Source: Gemmatimonadota bacterium
GTDB taxonomy: Bacteria > Latescibacterota > UBA2968 > UBA8231
Length of the DNA: 33,693 nt
Assembly (NCBI GenBank): GCA_002724215.1
Contig: PBOD01000089.1
Location: forward strand, 30,661-64,353
Direction: 5' to 3'
This document shows, piece after piece, positions 1 through 8,200 of this stretch. A model generated the notes under the pieces. The model did no database searches, was not told the origin of the DNA, and saw only the letters and a list, made by a program, of their open reading frames with translations. Position 1 is the stretch's first letter; each line of letters begins with the position of its first letter. The position numbers were made by a program, and so were the translations under genes.

Positions 1-1949
1 CCTCCGCGCAAACGCAGCAGACCGAATCGCGCATCGCTCGCCGTTTCGCGGCCCCCGGCATCGAATGCTATGGCTACGGCATCCGTCTGCCGCATCCATA
101 TATAATCGCGATCGCTGCCGACCTCCACCATCACCGCCTGTCCGCCGCGGGCGGCCAAAGTGCTGATGCGCGGCTCTAGGTCGTTGCGGGGCCGGGGAAA
201 GAGTACGGCGAGAAACTCCGCCCCTGCACCTTCCTCCATTACCCGCAGCGTGGTATGCGTCAACTCTTCGCGATATCCAAACGAGTGCACCGTGTCACGC
301 TCTGCAAAAACCCGCCCCTCTCGCTCCGGCAGATAGGCCAGTAGTTCGGCCCCAGGGCGAGTCCAGCGCGCGAGGCCGCCATCGCGCTGGTATGTGCCGC
401 CGCTGGTACCGCCGCCATTGCCGTGCAGGCGCCACTCAAAGTGATTCTCCCCCGTCGCGGACAGTTCATCGGCCACGGCGAAGTAGCGCTTGCCGATAAA
501 CATCACACGCCTTCTGACGTCCGCATCCTGGTATTGAGCCGCGACCTCGGCGTAGTCCATAAAATCGCTGCTGTAGAAGCGCTGTAAGAAGGCGTCGTTG
601 CCGCCTCCGATGGCTACATCGCCCGCCATAAATAGCGGCGGCCCCTCGCCATTGACCAGCACCACATTGTGGTTGCGCCCCGCATTGACCTTGTGGTGGT
701 TGGGAAAGTTTATATAACCCGCATCGAGCGCCAGCATCTCGCCGCCGGCGTAGAGGATAAAGCTAGTTTCATCGGGGTGCTCGTGACCCAGGCCGTGGGC
801 GCGAACCCTGCCGTGCTCGCCGCGCAGCAGCATATAGGTGGCATCCTCGGTCCAGTCGCTGCGCATCACCGCATCGCCGGCCCCCGGCATAAAGACCGTC
901 GGCCCCCAATCGGGCGGGCGGGCGGGAATCTGGTCGTCGTAGAAGGCGATGGCGTCCATTTCGGCAAATTTGCTCACATAGAGGCCTGACTCGTTGTGCT
1001 CCCAGTCCCAGCGGTGGACAGCGCCCAGAGCATCGACGGCGGCGAGGTAATTGCCGTAGAAATCGTCGACGTGCCCGTCCTCAATATTGGGCCTGCGCCC
1101 GTTGGGCAGGCGCAAATTCACCATCCATAGATGCAGACGCCGCACTTTGGCATCGGCGAATAGGTCGATGCCGCTGATCCTGCGCAAGGCCAGCAGATAC
1201 GGCAGATACAGGTCGGCGGCATAGCGGGCGTAGAATGGGCCTTCGGCGAAACCGCCGTCTTCCCCTTCGATCTGATAGTCGAGGGTCCGGGTCACCACCT
1301 CAAAAGCGCGTCCCGCCCAGTCGGCCGGGTCGCTGCCGCCATAGCCCTCGTGGCCGCTCAGCGCCCACGCCGCCAGGCCCAGACCGCCGTAGACCCGCAG
1401 GTGCCAGTTGTCTAGGTGCGGCGTGTCGTGCAACCTGTATTCGAGGATGCCGAGATCGACCTTGATTCCGCGATACAGCCGGTGTGCTTCTTCGGCCAAA
1501 ATCCCGCGGATTTCCGCCAGTGCCTCCGGGTGCTCGGCCAGGTACGGGTGCAGCATATCGTAGGCCGTCGCGTAGAGTGCCACCACGTCGCCCTCCAAGT
1601 GCGGCTCTCCCATATCGCCGCCCCGGGGTGGAAAGACCACCTCGCGCAGTAGCTGCGTCGCCGCGCGAGCGTGGCTCTCGTCGCCTGCGCCCATGGCATA
1701 GACAAAGGCCAGGGTTTTGGCCAGCCGCGCCTTAGCCCGGTCGTTGGCATCGGCTTTGAGCGGGGCGTCCGCCCGATCCAGCAGCGTCTGCCACCAACTG
1801 GCATAGGGTTCGCGCTGAATGCGGTCCTGCAGCAGGGCAATATCAGCCTCGGTGTAGAGCAGGCTGGGATGTTGCTCCGGCCCGAGCAATTGTCCCTGGG
1901 CAGGCATCAAATACAAAAGGCAACACGCCGCTCCAATCAACCACCGCAT
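1..1949 (-). CDS. Heparinase II/III-like polysaccharide lyase, exported (3' end beyond the window)
   Basis: The frame is open from an ATG at 1949 to the left edge, about 649 codons without a stop. It starts with a short signal peptide (MRWLIGAACCLLYLMPAQGQ), so the product is probably exported. Residues about 25-350 look like the alpha/alpha toroid of heparinase II/III and alginate-lyase-like proteins, with an NWHLR motif (His183) and a Tyr-rich FYARYAADLY stretch (Tyr240, Tyr243). The part from about 370 has the heparinase II/III beta-sandwich signature GHEHPDETSF (residues 388-397), followed by LDAGYINF and a GRNHNVVLVNG segment. The family cleaves acidic polysaccharides by beta-elimination; the substrate cannot be told. 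The start codon lies one base past the stop of the upstream lipase-like gene, so the two are probably cotranslated. The C-terminus is not seen. The family is fairly sure; activity is inferred. Confidence 0.8.
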   Translation of the reverse strand, partial: MRWLIGAACCLLYLMPAQGQLLGPEQHPSLLYTEADIALLQDRIQREPYASWWQTLLDRADAPLKADANDRAKARLAKTLAFVYAMGAGDESHARAATQLLREVVFPPRGGDMGEPHLEGDVVALYATAYDMLHPYLAEHPEALAEIRGILAEEAHRLYRGIKVDLGILEYRLHDTPHLDNWHLRVYGGLGLAAWALSGHEGYGGSDPADWAGRAFEVVTRTLDYQIEGEDGGFAEGPFYARYAADLYLPYLLALRRISGIDLFADAKVRRLHLWMVNLRLPNGRRPNIEDGHVDDFYGNYLAAVDALGAVHRWDWEHNESGLYVSKFAEMDAIAFYDDQIPARPPDWGPTVFMPGAGDAVMRSDWTEDATYMLLRGEHGRVRAHGLGHEHPDETSFILYAGGEMLALDAGYINFPNHHKVNAGRNHNVVLVNGEGPPLFMAGDVAIGGGNDAFLQRFYSSDFMDYAEVAAQYQDADVRRRVMFIGKRYFAVADELSATGENHFEWRLHGNGGGTSGGTYQRDGGLARWTRPGAELLAYLPEREGRVFAERDTVHSFGYREELTHTTLRVMEEGAGAEFLAVLFPRPRNDLEPRISTLAARGGQAVMVEVGSDRDYIWMRQTDAVAIAFDAGGRETASDARFGLLRLRG

Positions 1950-1950
1950 T

Positions 1951-2949
1951 TCAGTTCTCGAGAATTCTCTTGCCCCGCCTCAGGCCGACGGGTTTGGGCA
2001 ATTGTGCACGCAGTTGCTCGTCGAGGGCATCGTATAGAAACCGCTGATACATGCCCATCTCGTGGTTGCGCCGGTCCTTCAACTCGAAGAGGCTGGCGTC
2101 GAGAGATTCCAGACGGCCCGGATTGGCCTCTACTCCCCCTTCGCTCGCGATAAACATCAGAGCCCCGAAGTGGACATAGGGACTGAGCGTATCGGTCACC
2201 AATCGCGTCGTCGCCACATAGGGGGGGGTCAGTCGCGGCACGATGTCGTTGCGATACACCACTCGATAGAGAGGGCCACCGTCGTCGAACACCTCGAGCG
2301 CCTCCTCGAATGCGGCGGCGAAGCCGGAATCGCCCACCCTGGGCTGGCCAAAAGTATACACTCCCTGGATCGGAATCCCCTCGTCGGCGACCAAGCGATA
2401 GGCCGCCAAAACCGCCAGTGAGCCACCCAGGCCGTGCCCTGCGAGCCACACGGGCTGATTGCGCCCGTGCACGGCAGCAAGCTGAGCGTGGAAATCGTCC
2501 CAAATCGCGTCGATGCCCTTAGCACCCCCACTGTGTATTCTGCCCCCTCCCCCCAACCACTCCGCACTGTCCGTGAGTCCGAGCTGGAGAAATTTCCACA
2601 TCTTGGCGATACTGCGGTGCGGGGGCGGGTCGAATACGGCCAAGACCATTTTTTCGCCCGCCGCCACCACGACCCGGGGCAACCCATCCCCGCCATCGAT
2701 CTCCACCACCTGGTCAAAAAAATTGCCGGCCATGGACTCCTCATGCCCGTGCCGGGCCACCGTTTGAACGGCATGGGCACATAGATAGGCATTGCTTGGG
2801 TTATAAGTACCGGTTCTGGGCTCGTAGACGTCCCATATCTCGGGAGCAACCCGGGCAGCAACTGCATCCTGCTCCGCTCTGTAGTCTCTGGCCTGGACCG
2901 GACTCATCACCAACGAAACCGCTACGAGGCCCAAAATTGCAGATTTCAT
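1951..2949 (-). CDS. Class 3 lipase-like alpha/beta hydrolase, exported, nucleophile Ser replaced by Gly
   Basis: This 332-residue protein has an N-terminal signal peptide (hydrophobic 4-17, likely cut after SPVQA). The fold is that of class 3 (fungal-type) lipases: an elbow WLAGHGLGGSLA at 168-179, then YTFGQPRVGD, the acid region RNDIVPRLTPP and a late histidine in YVHFG. In active members the elbow reads GHSLGG; here codon 173 is GGC (Gly) where AGC/TCC (Ser) is expected, while the Asp and His regions are kept. The protein may be a non-catalytic binding or scaffold form, or this may be a single-base error. AGGTGA lies six bases before the ATG. It is the first gene of a coupled pair with the heparinase II/III-like lyase. 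The family assignment is firm; the function is open. Confidence 0.8.
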   Translation of the reverse strand: MKSAILGLVAVSLVMSPVQARDYRAEQDAVAARVAPEIWDVYEPRTGTYNPSNAYLCAHAVQTVARHGHEESMAGNFFDQVVEIDGGDGLPRVVVAAGEKMVLAVFDPPPHRSIAKMWKFLQLGLTDSAEWLGGGGRIHSGGAKGIDAIWDDFHAQLAAVHGRNQPVWLAGHGLGGSLAVLAAYRLVADEGIPIQGVYTFGQPRVGDSGFAAAFEEALEVFDDGGPLYRVVYRNDIVPRLTPPYVATTRLVTDTLSPYVHFGALMFIASEGGVEANPGRLESLDASLFELKDRRNHEMGMYQRFLYDALDEQLRAQLPKPVGLRRGKRILEN

Positions 2950-2979
2950 CGTCTGTCACCTGGCGAGCTGCGTGTAACC

Positions 2980-2985
2980 ATTATA
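2980..2985 (-). promoter_or_regulatory. Possible -10 element for the lipase-lyase pair
   Basis: Read on the minus strand this is TATAAT, 31-36 bases before the lipase-like ATG. I see no good -35 hexamer at the usual spacing, so this is a weak call based on one matching element in an AT-rich patch. Confidence 0.3.
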
Positions 2986-3461
2986 TAATCGCTCTCTCAT
3001 TCGGCCGCCCTTGCCGAGCGCCATAATTGCTCTCCATCTCGCCGCCAGCCAATCGGCGCGCCTGTAAAGGGAATTACCTGGGCCGATCGGCACCACGACC
3101 ATCGGAGACCTGCGGACAATTACTCCGCGCACGGTGCCACGGGGCAGCATGCATGCCGCCTGCAGTTGCACGGGGGCGCCATGAATATAGATAAAAAGCA
3201 GCCTAAGGGCGAGACAATGGCGTAGAAAGCGCGATAGCCCAGCGACGATATTTTCGCAATGGTATGGGGGAGACTCACAGCTCCCGAATGCGCCAACCCG
3301 CCGCCGGGCCGCGCACCTGCCAGACATATCCTTGCACGGTCACGGCAAGTCACCGGCAGAGGATAGAAACGCATCGCACTTGCGAGGAATACATCAGGCC
3401 ATGAGGAGGGATTGAGGTCGGGGTAACCACGGTAGCCGCGCAAGCACAAGCATCAACCTGG

Positions 3462-3494
3462 GTATAAATTGTGCAATATATGCACAATTTATAC
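3462..3494. repeat. Perfect 14-bp inverted repeat, probable operator or strong hairpin
   Basis: The arms GTATAAATTGTGCA (3462-3475) and TGCACAATTTATAC (3481-3494) are exact reverse complements, separated by ATATA. The site is 95 bases before the SnoaL-like start. The symmetry and AT-rich outer arms fit a dimeric repressor site (for example TetR, GntR or MarR type), but no regulator gene is nearby. There is no T-run after it, so it does not look like an intrinsic terminator. That it is an operator is inference. Confidence 0.5.
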
Positions 3495-3588
3495 ATTGGA
3501 ATCACAATGCCTTAAGGTTAACTTTTTCCAAGCGATTATATGCAGTCAACGAAAACTGTTTGGGCCTTAGCACGAGGAGGGAAAACCC

Positions 3589-3993
3589 ATGAGCGATGAA
3601 AGTATAGCGGTTGTAAAGCGAATTTATGAAGGCTTTGACACGGGCGATATGGAAAAGATCCTGGAATGCGTCGCCGAAGAAATCGCTATGGATCACCGGG
3701 GCATCGGCAGCCCGGACTATCCTATGAATAAAGTGTTTCGCGGCAAGAGCGGCATGCGCGAATTCGTGAATTTGATTTTCGATACCGAGGAGGTTCTCGA
3801 CCACGAGGTGCGCGAATTCTTCGCCAGCGGCGACAAGGTCGCCGTCACCGGGTTTTTCAGAGCCCGCGTAAAGGCCACCAACAAAGAATTTTCATCAGAC
3901 TGGGCACAGGTTTGGACGATAAAGCAGGGCTTAGCCACGGAGTGGAAACTGTACTTCGACTTTACTGCCGAGGCTCTAGCATATCGACCGTGA
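3589..3993 (+). CDS. SnoaL-like / NTF2-fold protein
   Basis: The 134-residue product has the size and pattern of the SnoaL/ketosteroid-isomerase-like NTF2 fold: an N-terminal helix with VKRIYEGFDTGDMEKILECV, then a FRGKSGMREFV helix, and paired strands around VREFFASGDKVAVTGFFRARVKATNKEF ending in a W-x-F strand. Members are small isomerases, cyclases or hydrolases with a conical pocket, or simple ligand binders. No reaction can be assigned. GAGGAGGGAAAACCC gives a strong ribosome site before the ATG. The next gene starts about 95 bases downstream on the same strand. Base composition is less GC-rich than in the sugar clusters, which may hint at separate ancestry. Confidence 0.75.
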   Translation: MSDESIAVVKRIYEGFDTGDMEKILECVAEEIAMDHRGIGSPDYPMNKVFRGKSGMREFVNLIFDTEEVLDHEVREFFASGDKVAVTGFFRARVKATNKEFSSDWAQVWTIKQGLATEWKLYFDFTAEALAYRP

Positions 3994-4087
3994 GTATCGG
4001 CGATGTCGCCATGAGCCCCACGGCCCCGAGCAACATCGCCAATATCTGGACCTCGTTGCTCATCCTATCTATACGAAAGGATTCAAG

Positions 4088-4435
4088 ATGATTATTGTCA
4101 GTTTTTTCGCGACGTTGAAAAGCGAGGTGGATGCAGTAGAGTTTGAAACGTGGGTAAGGGAGGAATGGTCGCCAAAGCTGAATGGCAAAGACGGCCCGAA
4201 GGGAATGACGGGACAGATTGCCAAGGGCGACCGTGGACCGGCCAAAGGTCACTACTTGGGGGCGGTGTACTTCGACTCCGCTAGTACCCGTGACTGGTAT
4301 TTTCCCGTCGAAGGCGAAGGACTCTCCGCAGCAGGACGCCAGGAAATCGAGGCCTGCGGATTTGCCGAGGCATTCGATAAGTTCTGGGAATTTGCCGACG
4401 CCGAATGGCGGGGCGATGGCCTCGTTATCAGCTAG
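4088..4435 (+). CDS. Small protein of unknown function, possibly a dimeric alpha/beta barrel
   Basis: 115 residues, starting at an ATG preceded by GAAAGGA at good spacing. The sequence begins with a beta strand (MIIVSFFATL), has a helix around VEFETWVREEW, a YLGAVYFDS strand and a helix AGRQEIEACGFAEAFDKFWEFADAEW. That order resembles the EthD/Dabb ferredoxin-like barrel, but I do not recognise a definite family and see no conserved catalytic motif. It follows the SnoaL-like gene on the same strand, and such barrels and NTF2-like proteins often occur together in small-molecule metabolism. It is real coding by its ribosome site and composition; its function is unknown. Confidence 0.65.
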   Translation: MIIVSFFATLKSEVDAVEFETWVREEWSPKLNGKDGPKGMTGQIAKGDRGPAKGHYLGAVYFDSASTRDWYFPVEGEGLSAAGRQEIEACGFAEAFDKFWEFADAEWRGDGLVIS

Positions 4436-4458
4436 CTAAAGGAGGCAACAACACAGGA

Positions 4459-4590
4459 GTGATGGCCGATGCGACATTTTCTCGCTCCTGCAATCCGCTC
4501 ATACATCGGCTGTGAGGCTGCCTGCAAATTCGCCAGACGCCAAGTGAATGGGTCGCCGACTCGTTTTACCCACCGCACCACTGGAGCTGA
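4459..4590 (+). pseudogene. Tiny reading frame with an internal in-frame TGA, probably a degenerate third cistron
   Basis: A strong AAAGGAGG (4438-4445) follows the stop of the previous gene. GTG at 4459 or ATG at 4462 opens a frame that reads 17 residues from the ATG and meets TGA at 4513-4515. The same frame then continues for 24 codons (…RQTPSEWVADSFYPPHHWS) to a second TGA at 4588-4590. The second half looks like an ordinary protein C-terminus. The simplest reading is a decayed or internally deleted gene behind an intact ribosome site. Readthrough or recoding of the first TGA is possible but unsupported. Confidence 0.3.
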
Positions 4591-4618
4591 AAAATATTGC
4601 TTGATTCGAAACGTCGCC

Positions 4619-5782
4619 TCAGTGCGCCCCGTTACTATTGTTGAGACGCTTACTAAATTGCAGGGCGTTTTTCATCACGCTGATCATATAATCGTGCCAC
4701 CTGCGCACTAGGTCGGCATGCTCTTCTCGGGTCTCGACACCGCACCATGCCTTTACTTTTGGCCAGGTGGCGGATTCGTAGGGCCATTTACCCAATATCA
4801 TGCCGCCCCAACGGACGGTTGTCGCGGCGTAATACCCGAAACGAACCAGGTCACTATCGCAGTCGTAGCCAGCATCCTGGACGCCAGCGATATACGCATC
4901 GAGGATATCGCGTTCGAACTGCCCTTCTTTTCCCGCCGTGCCCGATGAGGGGACCAGAAGGGCAAAATTCACCAGGCAAGACAGATCGGCTCCGATGATC
5001 TCGATACCAGTAAATGCCCAGTCGATCAACACAAGTTGGTTGCTTTGACCCCGAAGCATGTTTTTGTGAAATACGTCGAGATGGCACAGCGTCTTTGGAA
5101 GTGTGTCGTAGCGATCGGGAAGATCACGTGCTTCACGCGCCAGATCTAGACGCGTCTTGACGACCTCTTGAGGCGAGGCTTTGCGCACGTATTCACAGGC
5201 GTCGAAGTCCTCGCGATATCTACTCCAGGTCTCATCGATATTCGACCGGTTTCCCCAGTTCTTTATCCAGTCCCTGCTCGTCCAGTGGCCGAACTTCGCA
5301 GCCTCATCGGTATGGGCAGCGTAGTGTCCGTTAAAATGACCTATTCTGCGCGCGCTTTCGAGCAACTCGTCGTAGCTAAAATCCTGCAGATTTGCGCCTT
5401 GCACATGTTCCAGCACCAACCAGATCTGCTCGTCGCCTTCGGCGATTTTGTAACAAGACGGAGCCGTGATGCCGCCTGGAAGATCGCGATTACCGGCCAG
5501 TAGGTCCCCGTACACTTCCGCCTCCCGGCGCCAGTACCACAGAGAATGCGAGTCCAGATGTTCTTCGTTATATGGCAACCTCTTGCAGACGAGTGATATC
5601 GGGCGATTTGTCCCGCGAATTGAGGCATCTATTTCAACGAAGAATACATCGCCTTGACCAAAGCCGACATCACTCGCTGTGGCTGTCCATCCGTCGATCT
5701 CTACAGACGAATCATCGAAATAGGAAATCGCAGCGGACTTTACCAATTCACCACTCAGGGCGATTGCGGTTTCGTCATCCAT
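4619..5782 (-). CDS. Aminoglycoside-phosphotransferase-fold kinase (APH family)
   Basis: The 387-residue protein has the small-molecule kinase fold of the APH/choline-kinase group. The N-lobe lysine lies in VCKRLPYN (Lys68). The catalytic loop is LCHLDVFHKNML with His234, Asp236 and Asn241, and the metal-binding aspartate is in LIDWAF (Asp254). All key residues are kept, so an active ATP-dependent kinase is likely. The substrate is unknown; this branch is usually not linked to drug resistance. The gene stands alone on the minus strand, convergent with the small genes to its left and separated by about 250 bases from the amidase. Its GC content is below that of the sugar clusters. Confidence 0.8.
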   Translation of the reverse strand: MDDETAIALSGELVKSAAISYFDDSSVEIDGWTATASDVGFGQGDVFFVEIDASIRGTNRPISLVCKRLPYNEEHLDSHSLWYWRREAEVYGDLLAGNRDLPGGITAPSCYKIAEGDEQIWLVLEHVQGANLQDFSYDELLESARRIGHFNGHYAAHTDEAAKFGHWTSRDWIKNWGNRSNIDETWSRYREDFDACEYVRKASPQEVVKTRLDLAREARDLPDRYDTLPKTLCHLDVFHKNMLRGQSNQLVLIDWAFTGIEIIGADLSCLVNFALLVPSSGTAGKEGQFERDILDAYIAGVQDAGYDCDSDLVRFGYYAATTVRWGGMILGKWPYESATWPKVKAWCGVETREEHADLVRRWHDYMISVMKNALQFSKRLNNSNGAH

Positions 5783-6030
5783 AGTTGTTGTCTTGAAGAA
5801 ATATCATATGAGACTTGCAGCTATCGCATGCCACACAAGTGATTTATAGGGTTCTCTTCGATCTGTGCCCGACCGCAATACGCAGACGCTCTCGCCTCAT
5901 CCTCCTGCCTTCGCAGGCAATTAGCAGAGCAGATCTGCACATCGACCGACGGCGCACCCCGATCACCTTGTGGCTCCAGCAATCAACACCGTCGAGCGGC
6001 ATCGCCACTGCGGACTTAGGCAAACCCGTG

Positions 6031-7431
6031 CTAAACGGGCGGATGCCGCATGTGCCATTCGGTGATCTCCTCATATGCGTGACCGATTCGGCATAGCATA
6101 GCTTCGCTGAGATGCTTGCCCATGAACTGAATCGTCAGGGGGAATCCCTCGCGCGAAACACCGCACGGCAACGAGATGGCAGGAATGCCCGCAAAATCTG
6201 CAGGGACGGTAAATTGCATTTGAATATTGTCGAACAACTCCTGCAAATCGTCGGCATTGCCGTACTGTTGTTCCCGCTCAAGTGCAAAGGTCTTGCCGCC
6301 TGCCGGACTCGCCAAGGCATCGACCGTGGCCAGCGCGGCCGTAAAAGCACTGCTGAAATCATTGCGCAACTGGGTGGCAGCCGCATATTCCGCATCGCTG
6401 ACAGAGGATCCCATTTCAAGGATACCGCGAAAAAACGCGCCGTACTCATCAGCCCTGAGCGGAAAGTTCGCCCGGTGGGCAGTGCAGGCCTCCTTGGCGC
6501 AGATCTTGAACCAGGCATCACTCAGTTCATCGGTAAACGCCGGCAGATCGATTTCGCGGACCACGGCGCCCTCCCGTTCTAAATCGGCGAGGGCCTGCCC
6601 GATGGCCGCAACAAGCTCTGGATCGACCATCTCGGTGGCATAGTGCTGATCGTAGCCGATCACAACACCGCGCACTCCTTTAGCCAGTTCTCCAGCCATG
6701 GATAGAACAGGGTCTGGCAGAGAAGAGGATTCCCGCTCGTCAAATCCCGCAATGGCTTCAAATACTATCGCAGCGTCAGCACTGCGCCGGGTCATCGGCC
6801 CCACGTGATCAAGCGAGTCGGCTAGCGCGAGCACCCCGTGACGACTCACCCGGCCATACGTCGGCTTGAGTCCGACAATTCCATTGGCCAAGGAGGGGAA
6901 ACGGATAGAGCCTCCGGTATCCGATCCGAGCGATGCATAGCAGAGCCCTGCCGCCGTTGCCACGCCCGAACCGCTAGACGAAGCGCCGGGCCACCAGTCC
7001 GCATTCCAGGGGTTTACGGGTATGGCAAAGTCGCGGTGATAACCGCCAAACGCGCCTTCCGTGAGATTCAGTTTTCCCAACAACACCGCCCCCGCTTCCC
7101 GCAGCCGTGCCACTACGGTTGCATCGAACTCTGGTGCAAAATCGGCCAGCACGGCAAGTCCTCCCATCGTTGGCACGCCTTTGGTATAGCACAGATCCTT
7201 TACTGCGACCGGTACGCCGTGCAAGGGGCCGCGGTAGTTCCCGGCGAGAATCTCGCGCTCAGCCGTGGCGGCCGCCTCGGCGGCACTTTCGGCCATGACC
7301 GTGGCATAACTGTGCAACGAATCGTCGAGAGACGCGATTCGATCCAAGAGCAGTTGCGTCAGTTCAACTGGAGAAAGCGCCCTGGCTTCGATCAATCCCG
7401 CGACTTCAGTGATAGAAGAGTAGTGAATCAA
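6031..7431 (-). CDS. Amidase-signature family hydrolase (GatA/AtzF-like)
   Basis: The amidase-signature Ser-cisSer-Lys triad is visible: Lys78 in PVAVKDLCYTKG, the Ser cluster GASSSGSG (cis-Ser about 151) and the nucleophile in GSDTGGSIRFPS (Ser175), numbering from the TTG at 7431. I chose TTG because GAAGGGAG lies seven bases before it and family members begin close to the ITEVAGLIEARALSPVEL helix; an in-frame ATG at 7548 would add 39 low-complexity, basic residues. The product is then 466 residues, usual for the family. It would hydrolyse an amide of unknown nature. No gatB or gatC lies nearby, so it is unlikely to be the tRNA-dependent amidotransferase subunit. It is monocistronic. Confidence 0.85.
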   Translation of the reverse strand: MIHYSSITEVAGLIEARALSPVELTQLLLDRIASLDDSLHSYATVMAESAAEAAATAEREILAGNYRGPLHGVPVAVKDLCYTKGVPTMGGLAVLADFAPEFDATVVARLREAGAVLLGKLNLTEGAFGGYHRDFAIPVNPWNADWWPGASSSGSGVATAAGLCYASLGSDTGGSIRFPSLANGIVGLKPTYGRVSRHGVLALADSLDHVGPMTRRSADAAIVFEAIAGFDERESSSLPDPVLSMAGELAKGVRGVVIGYDQHYATEMVDPELVAAIGQALADLEREGAVVREIDLPAFTDELSDAWFKICAKEACTAHRANFPLRADEYGAFFRGILEMGSSVSDAEYAAATQLRNDFSSAFTAALATVDALASPAGGKTFALEREQQYGNADDLQELFDNIQMQFTVPADFAGIPAISLPCGVSREGFPLTIQFMGKHLSEAMLCRIGHAYEEITEWHMRHPPV

Positions 7432-7540
7432 TGCAGTGCTCCCTTCAACTGATTTCAATCCGCGATATCGCCCTGTGCTTTGCGCCGATCCTTTGCGGTC
7501 TGCGCAGTAATCGTGACGCGGCTTCGTTTGCTTGTTCCGC

Positions 7541-7572
7541 TTGTACATTTTGGCCCATCACGATATGTACAA
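7541..7572. promoter_or_regulatory. Inverted repeat upstream of the amidase
   Basis: TTGTACA (7541-7547) and TGTACAA (7566-7572) form an inverted pair 18 bases apart. A second pair, CACGATATG (7559-7567) and CATATCGTG (7605-7613), overlaps it. They lie about 110-180 bases before the amidase start, in its promoter region. They could be regulator sites; that is inferred from symmetry and position only. Confidence 0.3.
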
Positions 7573-7917
7573 ACTTATCACGACTGTATTCTGCTACCAA
7601 GGTTCATATCGTGCGTATTCCACACTATTTCAACTCACCCCGATCTTTTTCGATCATGGGGCGGCAACGGGTCCTCACTAGGCCATGTGCCAACCCTTAC
7701 CCAACACCACCGCCCCTTTGTCCCAAATGACGCTCTACCCAACCTCGGCGCAGCCAGCCTGCGCCCGAGTTACAGCGGGTTAACTGCGGCAAAGGAAGAC
7801 GCGGATAGGCCGATAATGTGCGATATTCGCACAGACTGGCTATTGGTAACACATCGCAGTCACGTTAAATTATGGTATGTTGAGGTCGGGCATCGGGCAG
7901 AGCGCCCGTCTTAGCAT

Positions 7918-7952
7918 AAAAAAACCGGAACCAAGTGGCAGCTTGGTTCCGG
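7918..7952 (-). terminator. Intrinsic terminator, minus strand
   Basis: CCGGAACCAAG (7925-7935) and CTTGGTTCCGG (7942-7952) form a perfect 11-bp stem with a six-base loop. Read on the minus strand the stem is followed by seven T, the classic rho-independent pattern. It would end a minus-strand transcript from the propeller gene at 8488-9471, although the untranslated stretch would then be over 500 bases long. On the plus strand the same stem would lie in the leader of the small frames at 7974-8145. Confidence 0.65.
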
Positions 7953-7954
7953 CG

Positions 7955-7973
7955 TCGATCCTGGGAGGATCGA
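7955..7973 (+). promoter_or_regulatory. Hairpin sequestering a ribosome site directly before an ATG
   Basis: TCGATCCTGGGAGGATCGA folds into an 8-bp stem with a GGG loop, and ATG follows at 7974 with no gap. The ribosome-binding GGGAGG sits in the loop and 3' arm. Such an arrangement can mask translation initiation. It lies three bases after the 11-bp stem at 7925-7952, so the plus-strand RNA would carry tandem hairpins. Confidence 0.4.
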
Positions 7974-8141
7974 ATGAACCACCCCAAACCGGTCAGGAAA
8001 GGAGGATTCTCTGGTGAAGCTACTCGATTTTCTGCCTGCGCGCAAACCAAGGCCACCCCAGCGCCACTCCTCGAATCCCCCGCAACACTTGATTTATCGC
8101 CCCGCGAGGCGCCTCGCAATTTTGCACATTTTTCCAACTGA
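7974..8141 (+). CDS. Hypothetical 55-residue small protein behind a hairpin
   Basis: ATG at 7974 directly after the hairpin with GGGAGG. The product begins MNHPKPVRKGGFSGEATRF and is rich in Ala, Pro and Thr, with no domain I recognise. It overlaps, in another frame, the frame starting at GTG 8014, so at most one is likely to be the main product, unless the first controls the second as a leader. Coding status is uncertain. Confidence 0.25.
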   Translation: MNHPKPVRKGGFSGEATRFSACAQTKATPAPLLESPATLDLSPREAPRNFAHFSN

Positions 8142-8145
8142 TTGA
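8014..8145 (+). CDS. Hypothetical 43-residue small protein with a strong ribosome site
   Basis: GTG at 8014 is preceded by AAAGGAGG (7998-8005) with an 8-base spacer, one of the best ribosome sites in the window. The product starts MKLLDFLPARKPRPPQRH and is basic and Pro-rich, ending in a short hydrophobic stretch (LAILHIF). I do not recognise it. It is nested out of frame inside the 55-residue frame starting at 7974. It may be a leader peptide, a small basic protein or the remnant of a mobile-element gene. Confidence 0.3.
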   Translation: MKLLDFLPARKPRPPQRHSSNPPQHLIYRPARRLAILHIFPTD

Positions 8146-8200
8146 TAAATATCACCTTTTGAACACAGGACCGCGTAGCGGAGTGTCCCTGTGCATTGTC

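Larger units (their letters stand above)
2950..3588. other. Gene-free stretch between divergent genes
   Basis: About 640 bases between the lipase-like gene (minus) and the SnoaL-like gene (plus). Reading frames here have no family features and their composition looks non-coding. The right third is AT-rich, unlike most of the window, and holds the inverted repeat at 3462-3494 and a CCTTAAGG palindrome near 3510. The left end carries the possible -10 element of the lipase gene. Confidence 0.6.

Noticed and set aside
2956-3327. A 123-codon minus-strand frame upstream of the lipase-like gene
   Set aside because: No ribosome site, no recognisable motif, biased composition, and it overlaps the likely promoter region.
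3462-3494. Intrinsic terminator reading of the 14-bp inverted repeat
   Set aside because: There is no T-run on either side and no gene runs into it; an operator or other symmetric site fits better.
5783-6030. Terminator or regulatory RNA between the kinase and amidase genes
   Set aside because: Only a 5-bp CCTGC/GCAGG stem without a T-run is visible, so there is nothing to support a feature.
7974-8145. Signal recognition particle RNA or tmRNA in the hairpin locus
   Set aside because: GGTCAGG and GGAAAGGAGG loosely recall the SRP core, but the GGAAGGAAGCAGC signature is missing and the pairing does not fit. No tmRNA tag frame or acceptor-like ends are present.
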